Shown: positions 17,514-27,018, counted from the first letter of the stretch. The stretch is DNA of 64,000 nt from CBDFNC01 sp965249895 (GCA_965249895.1 CBDFNC010000004.1:62001-126000); one strand, 5' to 3'. The notes: a model not told the origin generated them from the sequence alone. Numbers and translations: made by a program.

Positions 17514-18076
17514 GTTTTTCGTTCCGTTGCGCCTTACACCCCAAAAAGGCCGACCATGTATTGGCCTTAAAGGGTAACCAAGGCGAATTTCATGATGACA
17601 TTAAGCTATTTTTAGACACTCAGCTTGCGCGTTCTTTTACTGGAGTAAAGCACGATGTATCTGATTCTGTAGATGGTGACCATGGCCGGATAGAACAACG
17701 TAAAATATGGTTAACAACAGATATTGATTGGCTCATCGAACGCCGCCCCAGATGGCAAAGCGTGAAAGCCATCGCCGTTGTTGAATCTAGCCGAGAAATT
17801 CAAGGGGATAAGCCTTATGAACGGCGTTACTACATTACCAGCCACAAAGATAAATCAGCCGCCACTGGTGCGTGGAGAATAAGCTGCACTGGCAGCTCAA
17901 CGTCAGCTTCAACGAAGACAGTAACCGACTGAGAAGCGGTTATGCCACAGAAAATGTGGCCCTGATGAACAAAATAGCGTTAAACCTGTTGAAGAACGAA
18001 CACAGCGTTAAAGTGGGGGTCAAGAACAAACGATTGAAAGCTGGCTGGGACAACCAGTATATGATGAAAGTACTTA
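17514..18076 (+). pseudogene. ISAs1-family transposase fragment, copy 1
   Basis: The frame from ADHVLALKGNQGEFHDDIKL to DNQYMMKVLT is nearly identical to the copy at 39.0-40.2 kb. Its 5' half is missing at the IS6 border. Compared with copy 2 it lacks 25 bases (after TSHKDKSAA, up to WCVENKLHW), which shifts the frame. The 3' end is cut at about 18076, where unrelated coding sequence begins. Confidence 0.9.
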
Positions 18077-18116
18077 CTTCATTTATTATTGTGCAATAGA
18101 TGCGTCGAAAAGCCAT

Positions 18117-18623
18117 GTGACCAAGGCACAGCGTAATGCCATGGCGATCCGTTATCTGAAAAACGTATTGTTAACAACTGAATATAAGCCCATCAAAAAG
18201 CAGCTCAAAGAACTACTGGTTACCTTTCGAAAACCTGGCGTTGACGCAGAAAGGAAACTCACCGAGCTCCACCGGATCCTTGACCAGGCGGAGATGGCAA
18301 AAAATGACTGCGACAGATTGTATTCACTGCTTTATCACCTATCGGAGCGATACGGCATTGAATCTGAAGTGGTCCAGGAAGATACGGTGAAAAAACCAGG
18401 TGTCATCTATCTGCTAAAAGACCACATCGATACGTGTTTTAATGACGCAGGGCAACAGGTGGCACCCTTATCTCTGTGTATTGAATCGCCTGGCTACCGC
18501 GAGTTACCGAATATCATTGCACTTTCCGGGCGTTTTATGGCCGTTCTCCAGGAAGAAAATAAGGCGTTAGAACAGGCCCATTTCCAGCTTCATCCGATAC
18601 CCGGAAAGGAAACAACAGATTAG
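18117..18623 (+). CDS. Hypothetical protein upstream of Tn3-like transposase, possibly N-truncated
   Basis: The 168-residue frame begins at GTG 18117, but the same frame is open further upstream to the ISAs1 junction near 18076, so the true start may have been lost. It is helical and charged (YLKNVLLTTEYKPIKKQLKE, ELHRILDQAEMAKND), with no domain I recognise. It ends 40 bases before the Tn3-like tnpA on the same strand and may be an accessory or passenger gene of that transposon. Confidence 0.55.
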   Translation: MTKAQRNAMAIRYLKNVLLTTEYKPIKKQLKELLVTFRKPGVDAERKLTELHRILDQAEMAKNDCDRLYSLLYHLSERYGIESEVVQEDTVKKPGVIYLLKDHIDTCFNDAGQQVAPLSLCIESPGYRELPNIIALSGRFMAVLQEENKALEQAHFQLHPIPGKETTD

Positions 18624-18663
18624 CGGTCGGTCCTTCATACAAAAGCCCGAGGACTAACCCTTC

Positions 18664-20943
18664 ATGGAAAACAGTAAACGAATCCACCTCCTGTCTGACA
18701 CTGAGGTTGCGGAACTTTATGTCAGGCCGGAGTTCAACATTGACGAGCAAACACTCTACTTTACACTAAACGATGCTGAGCAGGCGGTATTAGACCGCTA
18801 TGCCAATACCCGAACCCGCACCTATTTCATTTTACAGTTGGGATACTTCAAAGCGAAACAACAGTTTTTCAAGTTTAATTTTGAGGATGTCATCGACGAC
18901 ACCAAGTTCGTCATACAAACACACTTTGGAAAATCAGCTGTGCCCTTGTCAGGTGGTATATCACGTGACTATACCCGGCTACAAAAGCAACAAATACTCG
19001 ATCTATTAGATTATCGTGACTGGGGTAATGATGTTGAATTGCCAGTATCGGCTCAGATTGGGGAACTACTGAGGTATTACCCTAAGGGTCACAGTGCACT
19101 GCGTGAATTGTTGGTATATATGGGGAAGCAGCGTATTGTTATCCCTTCCTATCGGACGCTACAGGATATGTTTACAGCTGCTTTTTCTGCCGAGGAAGCG
19201 CGGCTTAAAGCCATCATTTTCTCAATATCAGCTGTACAGCGGGATCAGTTGTCCAATTTACTGACCAGAGAAGAAGGAACGAGTCAGCTTGAGCTTATTC
19301 GCGTGGACCAAAAAGACTTTCAGTTTACCGCACTGAGAAATGAAATTGATAAAGCATCACAGTTGGCAGATCTATATGAGTTGGCAAAACAGTTCATTCC
19401 CAAGCTAAATTTATCCCAAAATGCGGTTCGCTACTATGCTGACGTCGCAGAGCAATATTTTACCTCGCGACTAAGAAGGCTAAACAAGCCTCAGCAGTGG
19501 TTGCATATAATCTGTTTTGTCCATCATCGCTATCAGCAGATTATGGATAGCCTTGTCGTTAGCTTTTTGTATCACATCCGGGCAGTTATTAGTGGTGGTA
19601 AAAAACACGCTGACGCTGAGCTGGCTAAACATAGCTCACGCATGGTGGTTGATTTTCCGAAGCTGGCTGAGTTTTTAGCCTGGTTTCCGGAGCGAAATAA
19701 AGCACTGTCACACAATGAGGTTAACCAGGCTGCGTACGATATTTTACCAGAAAAGCAGTTTCCAGAGCTGGCCAGCTTTTTGGCCGGCAACGCCTTTGAT
19801 AAAAATGCCGCGAAATGGCGCTACTATGCCAAATGTACACGCTTATTCTCTCTTTACCTGCGACCGATATTGTTGGTGACACCCTTTGTTTTCTATAAAG
19901 AAGGTAACCAACTAACAGCGTTGATTGATTTTCTGAAAACACACTATGCGAGTGGTAAAAATCCAGCCACACTCAGGGTGCCAGATGACATCAGGGACGC
20001 TATTCCCAAGAAAATTCAGCAATACCTAACACGAGAGTCGACAGAGCTGCTGATTGACCCACTGTTGTTCGAATTTTATGTTTATCTAAAGATTTATCAT
20101 CAGATCAATCGAGGAAAACTATGTTGCAATGACAGCGTGTCCTATGGCGATGTTGATTATGACCTTATCGATGATGCACGGGTTGATGACGCAGATAATG
20201 TGGCCGCTGAGTTCAGTTACCCTAAAATCCGCCATTATTGCGATGAACGCCTCGATGAGGCTATCGGAGCATTGGATTTAGCCTGGAAAACGACAACGGA
20301 TAATATTCAGTTTGATCGCAACACGGGGTTTAACTTCAAAGAAACAAAAGCAGGCCAACAAGATTGGAGTTTACTCTACGATAGCAGTGAAAAGCTGGAA
20401 GATCGTTTTTTTAAGACCTTACCTAAAGCGGAAATCGCCGATGTGGTGATGTTTGTTGGAGAATTGGCGGGAATGTGGGATAGCTTTACCCATATCAAGG
20501 ACCGCTATAACCAGATTTTTAAAAGTACTCATGTATTGAACCTAATAGATGATATGCAGTTAAGGAAGGCTATACGCACAGCCAGAAACCGGACGGAGGC
20601 ATACCATCAGCTGCAAGGCTTGATCAGAAAGATCTATAACAATGTGTTTAAAGGCCGAAAAATTGCGGATAACCAGGTCAGTTCGCATGCGACCAGGTTG
20701 GTCGCTAACTGCATCGTGGCATACAACAGTACTATATTGAACGCAGTTTACGAGAAAATGCTCAAAGATAATGCGCCACAGCCAGTGATAGACGAATTTG
20801 CCAGAATATCTCCCATAGCCTGGAATCATCTGTACTTCACTGGGCGCTACAGTTTTAAAAAAGTTAAACGAAATGTGGATGTTGAAATATTGGCAAGAAT
20901 ACTAGAGCTGCATCTTAAACAGCGTTTCTGGAAAGAGGATTAA
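18664..20943 (+). pseudogene. tnpA: Tn3-family transposase with in-frame loss of the catalytic core
   Basis: The 759-residue frame is intact from ATG 18664 to TAA 20943, whereas Tn3-family TnpA proteins are usually near 1000 residues. The N-terminus (DUF4158-like) and central helical region are present. The C-terminal block RTARNRTEAYHQLQGLIRKI ... ATRLVANCIVAYNSTILNAV ... ISPIAWNHLYFTGRYSF matches the family end. The central part with the catalytic DDE residues, expected between FTHIKDRYNQ and STHVLNLIDDMQLRK, is absent, a gap of roughly 240 residues. The deletion kept the frame. The protein could still bind the terminal repeats but should not cleave DNA. Confidence 0.85.
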
Positions 20944-20974
20944 CTCAGATTCGTCATTTTTGGGGGTTCTTCCA
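20941..20974. repeat. Tn3-like terminal inverted repeat, inner part (split by the intron)
   Basis: The tnpA stop codon lies in this stretch, as is usual for Tn3 elements. Joined to 22897-22905 across the intron, the minus strand reads gggggtctatggaagaac then cccccaaaaatgacgaatc, with the GGGG start and AT-rich inner part of Tn3-family repeats. No left-end partner is visible; it was probably lost with the ISAs1/IS6 rearrangement. Confidence 0.55.
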
Positions 20975-22896
20975 GTGCGCTGGGAAAAGCAGCGTATATC
21001 TTACAGGTGCAAGTCCTGTTGTAGAAACAGTACCAGCTGTACTGCATAGCGAGTCTTGCGTTGCTGGCGGTAACAATAGCGACGAAGCGTAGACAGCGAA
21101 ATATTCGAGCCGAAACCAAATGGTGAACGTGATCGCTCCGAAATACCTATTGTGGATTGCCGATACTTTTGGAAGGGTAGCAGGCCACGAGTGTTGAAAG
21201 GTTATCTGGAAATTCCAATCAATACTAACCACCGGAGTCGCAGGCGTTGGCGAGTTTATAGAGATATACGACTGAACCCAGGAGATCCATATATTTCCTG
21301 CAAGGACAGCAGGTAATGTCAGAACAAGTGTGAAAACAAGTTCGATGTGATGAGTATATGGAAGTCGGAGTTGACCATCGTAGTCCGAGGACGGGAAAAC
21401 CGGCCACATGGCGAAGGGTCAGCAGAGTAAACGAGCGTGAGAGTGAAACAATGTCCGTACACAGCAACGACGGGTTTAAAACATGGTTAACGAAACTGGA
21501 TCGCATAGGTGAACTATCGGCGAGTAGCAAAGGTATTGTATTCAATAATATTGGACACATTATCGATGCAAACTTACTGAAAGAGCTCTACTTCAGTCTG
21601 AATGGGAAGAAAGCGGTTGGAGTAGATAAAGTAACTAAGGAGGCCTATGGCCTGTATCTCGACAGAAACATTGAATGTCTTCTGAATAGATTACGGCGTG
21701 GGACTTACAAACCGAAACCGGCAAGGATCACGGAAATTCCTAAAGAGGATGGCAGTACCAGATCTCTTGCTATATCTTGTTTTGAAGACAAGTTGGTTCA
21801 GCTTGCAGTCAGCGCAATACTTAGCAAAGTATATGAACCGCTATTTCTCAATTGCTCATACGGTTTCCGGCCAGAACGAAGTTGTCATGACGCAATCAAA
21901 GCTTTGAATGCATCAACTTTTAAGAACTGGAATGGTGCAGTGGTAGAAATTGATATTAAGAAATATTTCAATCGAATACCACATGACTCCATGATGCGCT
22001 TCTTAAAACACAAAATATCAGATAAACGCTTTTTGAGGTTAATCGATGTTCTGATGACAACTGAAATTATGGAAGGAAAGAAAGAGGTAAGAACAGCATT
22101 GGTTGCCCTCAGGGGTCAATTCTCTCACCCATATTAGCAAATATCTACCTCCATTATGTTGTTGATCTTTGGTTTAATGCCATTGGTCGTACACATATAA
22201 AAGGCAGAGCCGAAATGGTCAGATATGCCGATGATATGGTCTTTACTTTTGAAAACATGAACGAAGCCAAACGTTTCTACAAAGTATTGCCTAAAAGGCT
22301 AACCAAGTTTGGGCTTGAAATGCATGAGGACAAATCGTCGATTATCCCAGCAGGTCATGTTCCAGCTACGAAGGCCAACGAACAAGGGCAACGTGTGCCG
22401 TCCTTCAAATTCCTAGGGTTCACTTGCTACTGGGGAAGATCAAAGAAAGGATATTGGACGCTACGCTTACTAGTCGCCAAGATCGTTTCAGATCAAAACT
22501 CAAAGGCATGAAAGAATTCCTAAGGAAGAATCTCAATACCCCTGATACTCCAGCTGTAATCAATACAGTCATTAGAGTTGTTAAAGGATGGGTGAACTAT
22601 CACCACATATCCTATAACAAGAAGCGGGTAGAAAGTTTCATTGAGCGCTGCAAGCACATCCTCCTTGCATGGTTTAACCGCAGAGGAGGTAAGAAACGAA
22701 TGACATGGGATAGGTTTACTAAGATACTGAGATTATACCAGTTTCCAAGGATGAGAGACTTTAGGACAAAATCAATGCTCTAACATTTACTGAAAATGAT
22801 GTGAGGACGTCTGTTTACTTGGGAGCCGGATGCGGTAGTTCCGCACGTCCGGTTCTGAGAGGGTTCGGTCAGAGTAATCTGGCCGTTCTACTCGAC
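20975..22896 (+). mobile_element. Group II intron, full length (about 1.92 kb)
   Basis: The 5' end gtgcgctggg matches the GUGCG start of bacterial group II introns. The 3' part has domain V (gagccggatgcgg...ccggttc, about 22824-22857) and domain VI ending ctcgac at 22896. A reverse transcriptase gene lies in domain IV. The flanks ttcttcca / tagacccc are the exons. It sits inside the terminal repeat of the Tn3-like element. A 3' fragment of the same intron is at 479-785. Confidence 0.88.
21451..22783 (+). pseudogene. ltrA: Group II intron reverse transcriptase/maturase, two frameshifts
   Basis: From ATG 21451 the frame shows RT motifs (GKKAVGVDKVTKEAYGLYL, ARITEIPKEDGSTRSLAI, YGFRPERSCHDAIKAL, VEIDIKKYFNRIPHD). 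Near 22105 the phase changes, and the next frame carries GCPQGSILSPILANIYLHY and the active-site YADD in RYADDMVFT. Near 22465 it changes again to the frame ending with the maturase/X and DNA-binding region (VNYHHISYNKKR, RCKHILLAWFNRRGGKKRMT). The enzyme cannot be made as it stands, so the intron would need help from another copy to move or splice. Confidence 0.9.
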
Positions 22897-22905
22897 TAGA
22901 CCCCC
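22897..22905. repeat. Tn3-like terminal repeat, outer tip (3' exon of the intron)
   Basis: tagaccccc directly follows the intron. It pairs with the 5' exon gggggttcttcca as a 7-bp stem when the intron is removed, so the intron target is both a Tn3-like end and a small hairpin. Confidence 0.5.
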
Positions 22906-22995
22906 TATTAAAGCGAAGGAAATATCAGGGGTTGAATGTGGTTGAAGCGAATGATAACTTATAAAGCCACTTGGATGATGGCATAATTATACTAT

Positions 22996-23871
22996 ATGGA
23001 CAACAAGGTTGAAAAGAATCTATTCGATTGTCATCGCAGAGTGCTCGAGGTTACGGAGCAATTCCAGCAAGCACTACTAGATTGCAGCGAGGCCAAAGTA
23101 AAGCTATTCCCCTACCCTGTGCCTGTGGACGACAAAATGCCAGATGAAATAATACCTGACCTTATCGAAGGGAGAGAAGCAAAATCAACAGCTGTGGGGT
23201 TCTATGGCGATTATACAGGCACAGCCCATAGCTCCAATAAAATAACCCGTAAGCTACCGGGAGCATTTATATTACCGGCGCAAGATACTCAGATAGTGAA
23301 ATTGATTAATGATTTAAATAGGGAAAAGGAAGAGTTTAAACAAGCTGTGTTTAAATGTGGTGATAATGCAAACCAAAGATATCAATACGTTCATCAGCGC
23401 TTTCCAATGCTAATCTTGTTACAGATCTACAGGCAAGTACGAATCGAAACCAGAGAATCTGTAAACGTTCGCTTTTCTTGGGCACACAAATCCTCGGTGA
23501 AAAACCTCGATAAAGAAAATGCCATCAATTTTCTAAACAACCAACTAGAGCAACCAAGAGGAAACATTGAAGATAGCCTGTGGCAGGCAAAAATCCACAG
23601 TGCCGTGGCTAAAGTAAGGCAACTTCCCGCCTCTGCGCAAATTCAGTACCGAAGAAAGCTTTGCGCACAACCAATGGGACACACTCGTCTAAGCACAGGT
23701 CGAACCGTTCAGTTTCCGGCCCACAGTCCACTTCTTATTATGGAAAGGTCAAAGTTCATCCACATAGCCTCATTGCCCATGTACATTAAAGAAAGTGCAA
23801 CAAAACGACAGAAACGCTTTAATCATGCAAAGGGGATCATGGCGGAACTAGATATCTATTTAAAAGATTAG
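22996..23871 (+). CDS. tus: Replication terminus site-binding protein Tus
   Basis: The 291-residue protein matches Tus in length (E. coli 309) and in marker segments: a LPG near the centre of the N-half (RKLPGAFILPAQD), QYVHQRFPMLILLQIYRQV, and VRFSWAHKSSVKNLDKE, equivalent to the E. coli stretch [21 protein letters not shown]. Tus binds Ter sites and stops replication forks coming from one side. ATG at 22996. It begins 90 bases after the intron/Tn3 debris, so its natural upstream region, where E. coli has a Ter site that autoregulates tus, may have been altered. I found no convincing Ter consensus in the window by eye. The family call is good. Confidence 0.85.
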   Translation: MDNKVEKNLFDCHRRVLEVTEQFQQALLDCSEAKVKLFPYPVPVDDKMPDEIIPDLIEGREAKSTAVGFYGDYTGTAHSSNKITRKLPGAFILPAQDTQIVKLINDLNREKEEFKQAVFKCGDNANQRYQYVHQRFPMLILLQIYRQVRIETRESVNVRFSWAHKSSVKNLDKENAINFLNNQLEQPRGNIEDSLWQAKIHSAVAKVRQLPASAQIQYRRKLCAQPMGHTRLSTGRTVQFPAHSPLLIMERSKFIHIASLPMYIKESATKRQKRFNHAKGIMAELDIYLKD

Positions 23872-23990
23872 GGGTACAAATCATCTGTTGACAGGCTTAT
23901 ACAAAATTTCAACGTAATGCCCTAACAAAGGCCCATTTCACCGCATAACTAGCGTAGAATACGGCCCACGTATAAACACCGAAAAAATTT

Positions 23991-24569
23991 ATGGCACAGC
24001 TTTATTTTTACTATTCCGCAATGAACGCGGGTAAGTCTACCTCTTTACTACAATCGGCATATAACTATCACGAGAGGGGCTTACACAGTGTTATTTTTAC
24101 TGCGGCCATGGATGACAGATTTGGCAAGGGCAAGGTCGCTTCTCGGATTGGTTTATCTCAGGAAGCGGAGCTTTATCAACCAGAAGATAACCTGTTTTAC
24201 AAAATTGAAGCCATGCACCAACAGCAATCTATCGATTGTGTGTTGCTAGATGAATGCCAGTTTTTGACAAAAACTCAGGTAAAACAACTTACCGATGTGG
24301 TAGATAAATTAGGGATCCCGACCCTATGTTATGGTCTTCGCACAGACTTTCGTGGTGAATTATTCGAAGGAAGCAAATACCTGCTTGCATGGTCGGATAA
24401 ACTCGAAGAGCTAAAAACTATCTGCCATTGTGGTCGTAAGGCAAATATGGTTGTACGGCTCGACGAACAAGGGAAAGCGATGGATCATGGTGCACAAGTG
24501 GACATTGGCGGTAATGAAAAATATGTTTCTTTATGTCGCAAGCACTTTAAGGAACTCGCCTGGTTATAG
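23991..24569 (+). CDS. tdk: Thymidine kinase (type II)
   Basis: The 192-residue protein phosphorylates thymidine with ATP in the salvage pathway. The P-loop SAMNAGKSTSLLQSAYNY, the DECQFLTKTQV motif with the Walker B Asp and catalytic Glu, and the lasso region YGLRTDFRGELFEGS are all present. Zinc ligands appear as CHCG and SLCRKH near the end. ATG at 23991. A hairpin follows the stop codon. Confidence 0.95.
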   Translation: MAQLYFYYSAMNAGKSTSLLQSAYNYHERGLHSVIFTAAMDDRFGKGKVASRIGLSQEAELYQPEDNLFYKIEAMHQQQSIDCVLLDECQFLTKTQVKQLTDVVDKLGIPTLCYGLRTDFRGELFEGSKYLLAWSDKLEELKTICHCGRKANMVVRLDEQGKAMDHGAQVDIGGNEKYVSLCRKHFKELAWL

Positions 24570-24589
24570 GCCAAGCCGCAGCTTGGCCT
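24568..24589 (+). terminator. Hairpin at the end of tdk
   Basis: aggccaagc / gcttggcct with a 4-base loop overlaps the last bases of tdk. The T-run is weak (gacatcttt). It lies between convergent genes tdk and bfr. Confidence 0.65.
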
Positions 24590-24596
24590 GACATCT

Positions 24597-25064
24597 TTAC
24601 ATTTGAGACTGCACGTAGTTTTCCAGACCTAATGTCTTGATCAGTCTAAGTTGCTGCTCCAACCAGAACATATGATCTGATTCGGTATCCTCTAACAGTG
24701 TCAGTAACATCTTACGAGAGTTATAATCCTGAGCTTGCTCGCATAATGTGATCACGGTTCTCAGACTTTCCGCTACGTGATATTCAATTTCCAGATCACT
24801 GGCAAGCATTGATTCCACACAAGAGCCGATATTTAGGGCATCACGCTTACTAACATCCGGCTTTCCTTCGAGAAACAAAATACGCTCGATCAATAGTTCG
24901 GCATGACCCTTTTCATCATCAAACTCATGAGCAATACGCGCATGCAACTTACTCAGCCCCTGATCTTCATATATTTTGGAATGTACCAGATACTGATCCA
25001 TAGCAGTCAATTCACTGCGTAACAATGTGTTCAAAGCCTCAATTACTTTTTCGTTACCTTTCAT
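24597..25064 (-). CDS. bfr: Bacterioferritin, ferroxidase-type subunit
   Basis: The 155-residue four-helix ferritin keeps all ferroxidase-centre ligands by E. coli numbering: E18, E51, H54, E94, and the ExxH pair (E128/H131 here, offset by one). The haem-ligating Met52 is replaced by Lys. This subunit should oxidise and store iron but not bind haem. It lies 18 bases downstream of a second bacterioferritin gene that has the opposite pattern, so the two probably form a mixed 24-mer. ATG at 25064. Confidence 0.92.
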   Translation of the reverse strand: MKGNEKVIEALNTLLRSELTAMDQYLVHSKIYEDQGLSKLHARIAHEFDDEKGHAELLIERILFLEGKPDVSKRDALNIGSCVESMLASDLEIEYHVAESLRTVITLCEQAQDYNSRKMLLTLLEDTESDHMFWLEQQLRLIKTLGLENYVQSQM

Positions 25065-25082
25065 TTTTATTTGCTCCTTCGA

Positions 25083-25547
25083 TTACATCATTGACTGCTG
25101 GTAATTGGCCAGCCCGGTTGTTTTAATCAGTTGCTGCTGAGTTTCTATCCAATCCACGTGATCTTCTTCATAGTCCAGGATCTCCTGCAGGATGTCCCGG
25201 CTAACGAAGTCTTGCGCTTCTTCACATACCTGAATAGCGGTTTTTATAGAAGGCAACTGATCTAATTGGAACTCCATATCACAGGCCAGCATTTCCTCTG
25301 TGGTTTCCCCTATGCGCAAACGCTCAAGATGCTGCAAATTGGGCAAACCTTCCAGGAACAAAACACGCTCGATCAACTTATCAGCCTGCTTCATGTCTTT
25401 GATTGATTTTTTGTAGCTTTTACTGTTTAACGCCTCAAACCCCCAGTTCTTATAGATACGGGCATGTAAAAAATACTGGTTAATGGAGGTTAGCTCGTGA
25501 GTCAGTATTCGGTTCAGCTGAGAAATGACCTGCTCTTGTCCTTTCAT
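25083..25547 (-). CDS. bfr: Bacterioferritin, haem-type subunit lacking ferroxidase ligands
   Basis: The 154-residue ferritin retains Met52, the axial haem ligand at subunit interfaces, but has D51 in place of E51, Q54 in place of H54 and Q94 in place of E94; E18, E127 and H130 remain. Iron oxidation at this subunit should be impaired. It is the first gene of the bfr pair and complements the neighbouring subunit. Two-subunit bacterioferritins of this kind are known in some proteobacteria. Haem would accept electrons from Bfd, whose gene lies upstream, for iron release. Confidence 0.92.
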   Translation of the reverse strand: MKGQEQVISQLNRILTHELTSINQYFLHARIYKNWGFEALNSKSYKKSIKDMKQADKLIERVLFLEGLPNLQHLERLRIGETTEEMLACDMEFQLDQLPSIKTAIQVCEEAQDFVSRDILQEILDYEEDHVDWIETQQQLIKTTGLANYQQSMM

Positions 25548-25843
25548 AATATGCTTTTCCAGTTGAAATAATAGGTAACACTGCTTCCAGACAGTGGGGG
25601 GGCAAGTATTACCTCATTTTATAGAGAGGTCAACTTTTTCCTTATATTTCAACTAGATAGCAATCTTAATGCGACTGATTTACGTTATTTTATTTGTTAC
25701 TTATTTATAATTTAAGAAAACTATATAACCTATTGTAAAATAACAAGATGACAGGAATAATTGGGTATTTACATACACCTGGGTAGGCAACAGAAGGGGA
25801 AGTAAGAATGTAAGTGTTTAAATGAGCGTCTTTAAGGAGGAAA
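25548..25843. other. 296-bp AT-rich gap between bfr pair and bfd
   Basis: Probably holds the bfr promoter near 25550-25680. No further gene or clear operator is visible. Confidence 0.4.
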
Positions 25844-26047
25844 CTACGCCGTTTTAAGTAAGAAATTGTTTTGCTTGTCACATCTTTCTGCACTTTTTTC
25901 AAGCACTTTGCCCGCATGATTAACACATTTACCACACTGACTTCCAACACCTAAACAAAGCCGGACTTCACGTATAGAGCGACAGCCATTCTCAGCAGCC
26001 TGCTGGACTTGTTTCTCTGTTACGCCTTTACAAATACAAACGTACAT
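25844..26047 (-). CDS. bfd: Bacterioferritin-associated ferredoxin
   Basis: The 67-residue [2Fe-2S] protein has the BFD-fold Cys set: CIC near the N-terminus (MYVCICKGVTEKQV) and CGKC (GVGSQCGKCV). It reduces bacterioferritin haem to release stored iron. The start at 26047 is preferred because AGGAGG lies six bases upstream; the longer frame beginning MMFKRRSC runs through that ribosome site. A Fur-box-like palindrome lies about 40 bases upstream, so expression should rise in iron starvation. Confidence 0.92.
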   Translation of the reverse strand: MYVCICKGVTEKQVQQAAENGCRSIREVRLCLGVGSQCGKCVNHAGKVLEKSAERCDKQNNFLLKTA

Positions 26048-26085
26048 ACATGACCTCCTCTTAAACATCACCCATTCTAAATGTA

Positions 26086-26104
26086 ACGATAATAGTTATC
26101 AATG
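26086..26104 (-). promoter_or_regulatory. Fur box upstream of bfd
   Basis: The core gataatagttatc is a perfect palindrome and matches the Fur half-site GATAAT/ATTATC pattern. It lies about 40-55 bases before the bfd start, where Fur repression is well known in other bacteria. Confidence 0.7.
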
Positions 26105-26199
26105 TCATTTTGTTTTACCCATATAACTTTTGTGTCATTTACAAACCTGCTTCCCATCTGGAATGATAAAATAGCCAAAACTATTAGAAAGAGCAGTAT

Positions 26200-27015
26200 A
26201 TGTTAGGCAATGTCAGCAAACTCCAATCTCTACTATCAAATGTAGTTGAATACCAACTTCCCCTTGGCGATCAACTAACCCCACTCAACCCGTATATAGG
26301 TAAGCGCATAACCCTAAACTACAGTGGGAAAATAAATTGTCGCCACTGTGGACGACTTAGTAAAAAAAGCTATTCGCAGGGATTTTGTTTCCCATGCATG
26401 AAGAAACTAGCTCAGTGCGATATGTGCATTTTAAAACCAGAAACTTGCCACTATGACCAAGGCACGTGCCGTGAGCCTCAGTGGGGCCGGGATCACTGTA
26501 TGCAGCCCCACATTGTATACCTCGCCAACACTTCAGGACTAAAAGTTGGTATTACACGAAAAACAAACACCCCTACCCGCTGGATAGATCAAGGAGCGAC
26601 GCAGGCACTGCCCATTTTTGAAGTACAAACCAGGCTTTTGTCTGGTTTAGTGGAGGTGGCCATCGCCGAATTTGCTAAAGACAAAACCAACTGGCGAGCC
26701 ATGTTAAAGGGAGACGGCGAACAGCTCGACCTGCAGAAAGATGCAGAGCCACTTATCGCTAGAATCCAGGGGAAGTTGGATGCATTGGACGCCGAATATG
26801 GTCAGGGGGCTATTACTCGGTTAAATGAAGAGCCAATCCAAATCCGCTACCCGGTAGACTCGTACCCGGATAAAATATCCAGTTTTAACCTCGACAAAAA
26901 TCCGGAAGTCACTGGCTGTTTACAAGGGATAAAAGGCCAATACCTGATTTTGGATACGGGAGTTATCAATATTCGGAAATATACCGGCTATGAGCTGGAG
27001 TTCGGTGGAGAGTAG
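26200..27015 (+). CDS. DUF2797 family protein
   Basis: The 271-residue protein has an N-terminal zinc-binding cluster (CRHCG, GFCFPCMKKLAQCDMC, CHYDQGTC) followed by HIVYLANTSGLKVGITRK, reminiscent of a GIY-YIG nuclease core (YLA...KVGITR). These features match the DUF2797 family. The biochemical function is not established, and the GIY-YIG resemblance suggests but does not prove nucleic-acid binding. ATG at 26200. A bidirectional terminator follows. Confidence 0.75.
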   Translation: MLGNVSKLQSLLSNVVEYQLPLGDQLTPLNPYIGKRITLNYSGKINCRHCGRLSKKSYSQGFCFPCMKKLAQCDMCILKPETCHYDQGTCREPQWGRDHCMQPHIVYLANTSGLKVGITRKTNTPTRWIDQGATQALPIFEVQTRLLSGLVEVAIAEFAKDKTNWRAMLKGDGEQLDLQKDAEPLIARIQGKLDALDAEYGQGAITRLNEEPIQIRYPVDSYPDKISSFNLDKNPEVTGCLQGIKGQYLILDTGVINIRKYTGYELEFGGE

Positions 27016-27018
27016 AAT

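Noticed and set aside
20954..21560. Two long minus-strand open frames opposite the intron 5' region
   Set aside because: They lie across structured intron RNA (domains I-III) and show no protein family; the intron reading on the plus strand explains the sequence.
22911..22995. Possible Ter site upstream of tus (gaatgtggttgaagcg)
   Set aside because: Only partial match to the E. coli consensus; Ter of this lineage is unknown, so no call is made.
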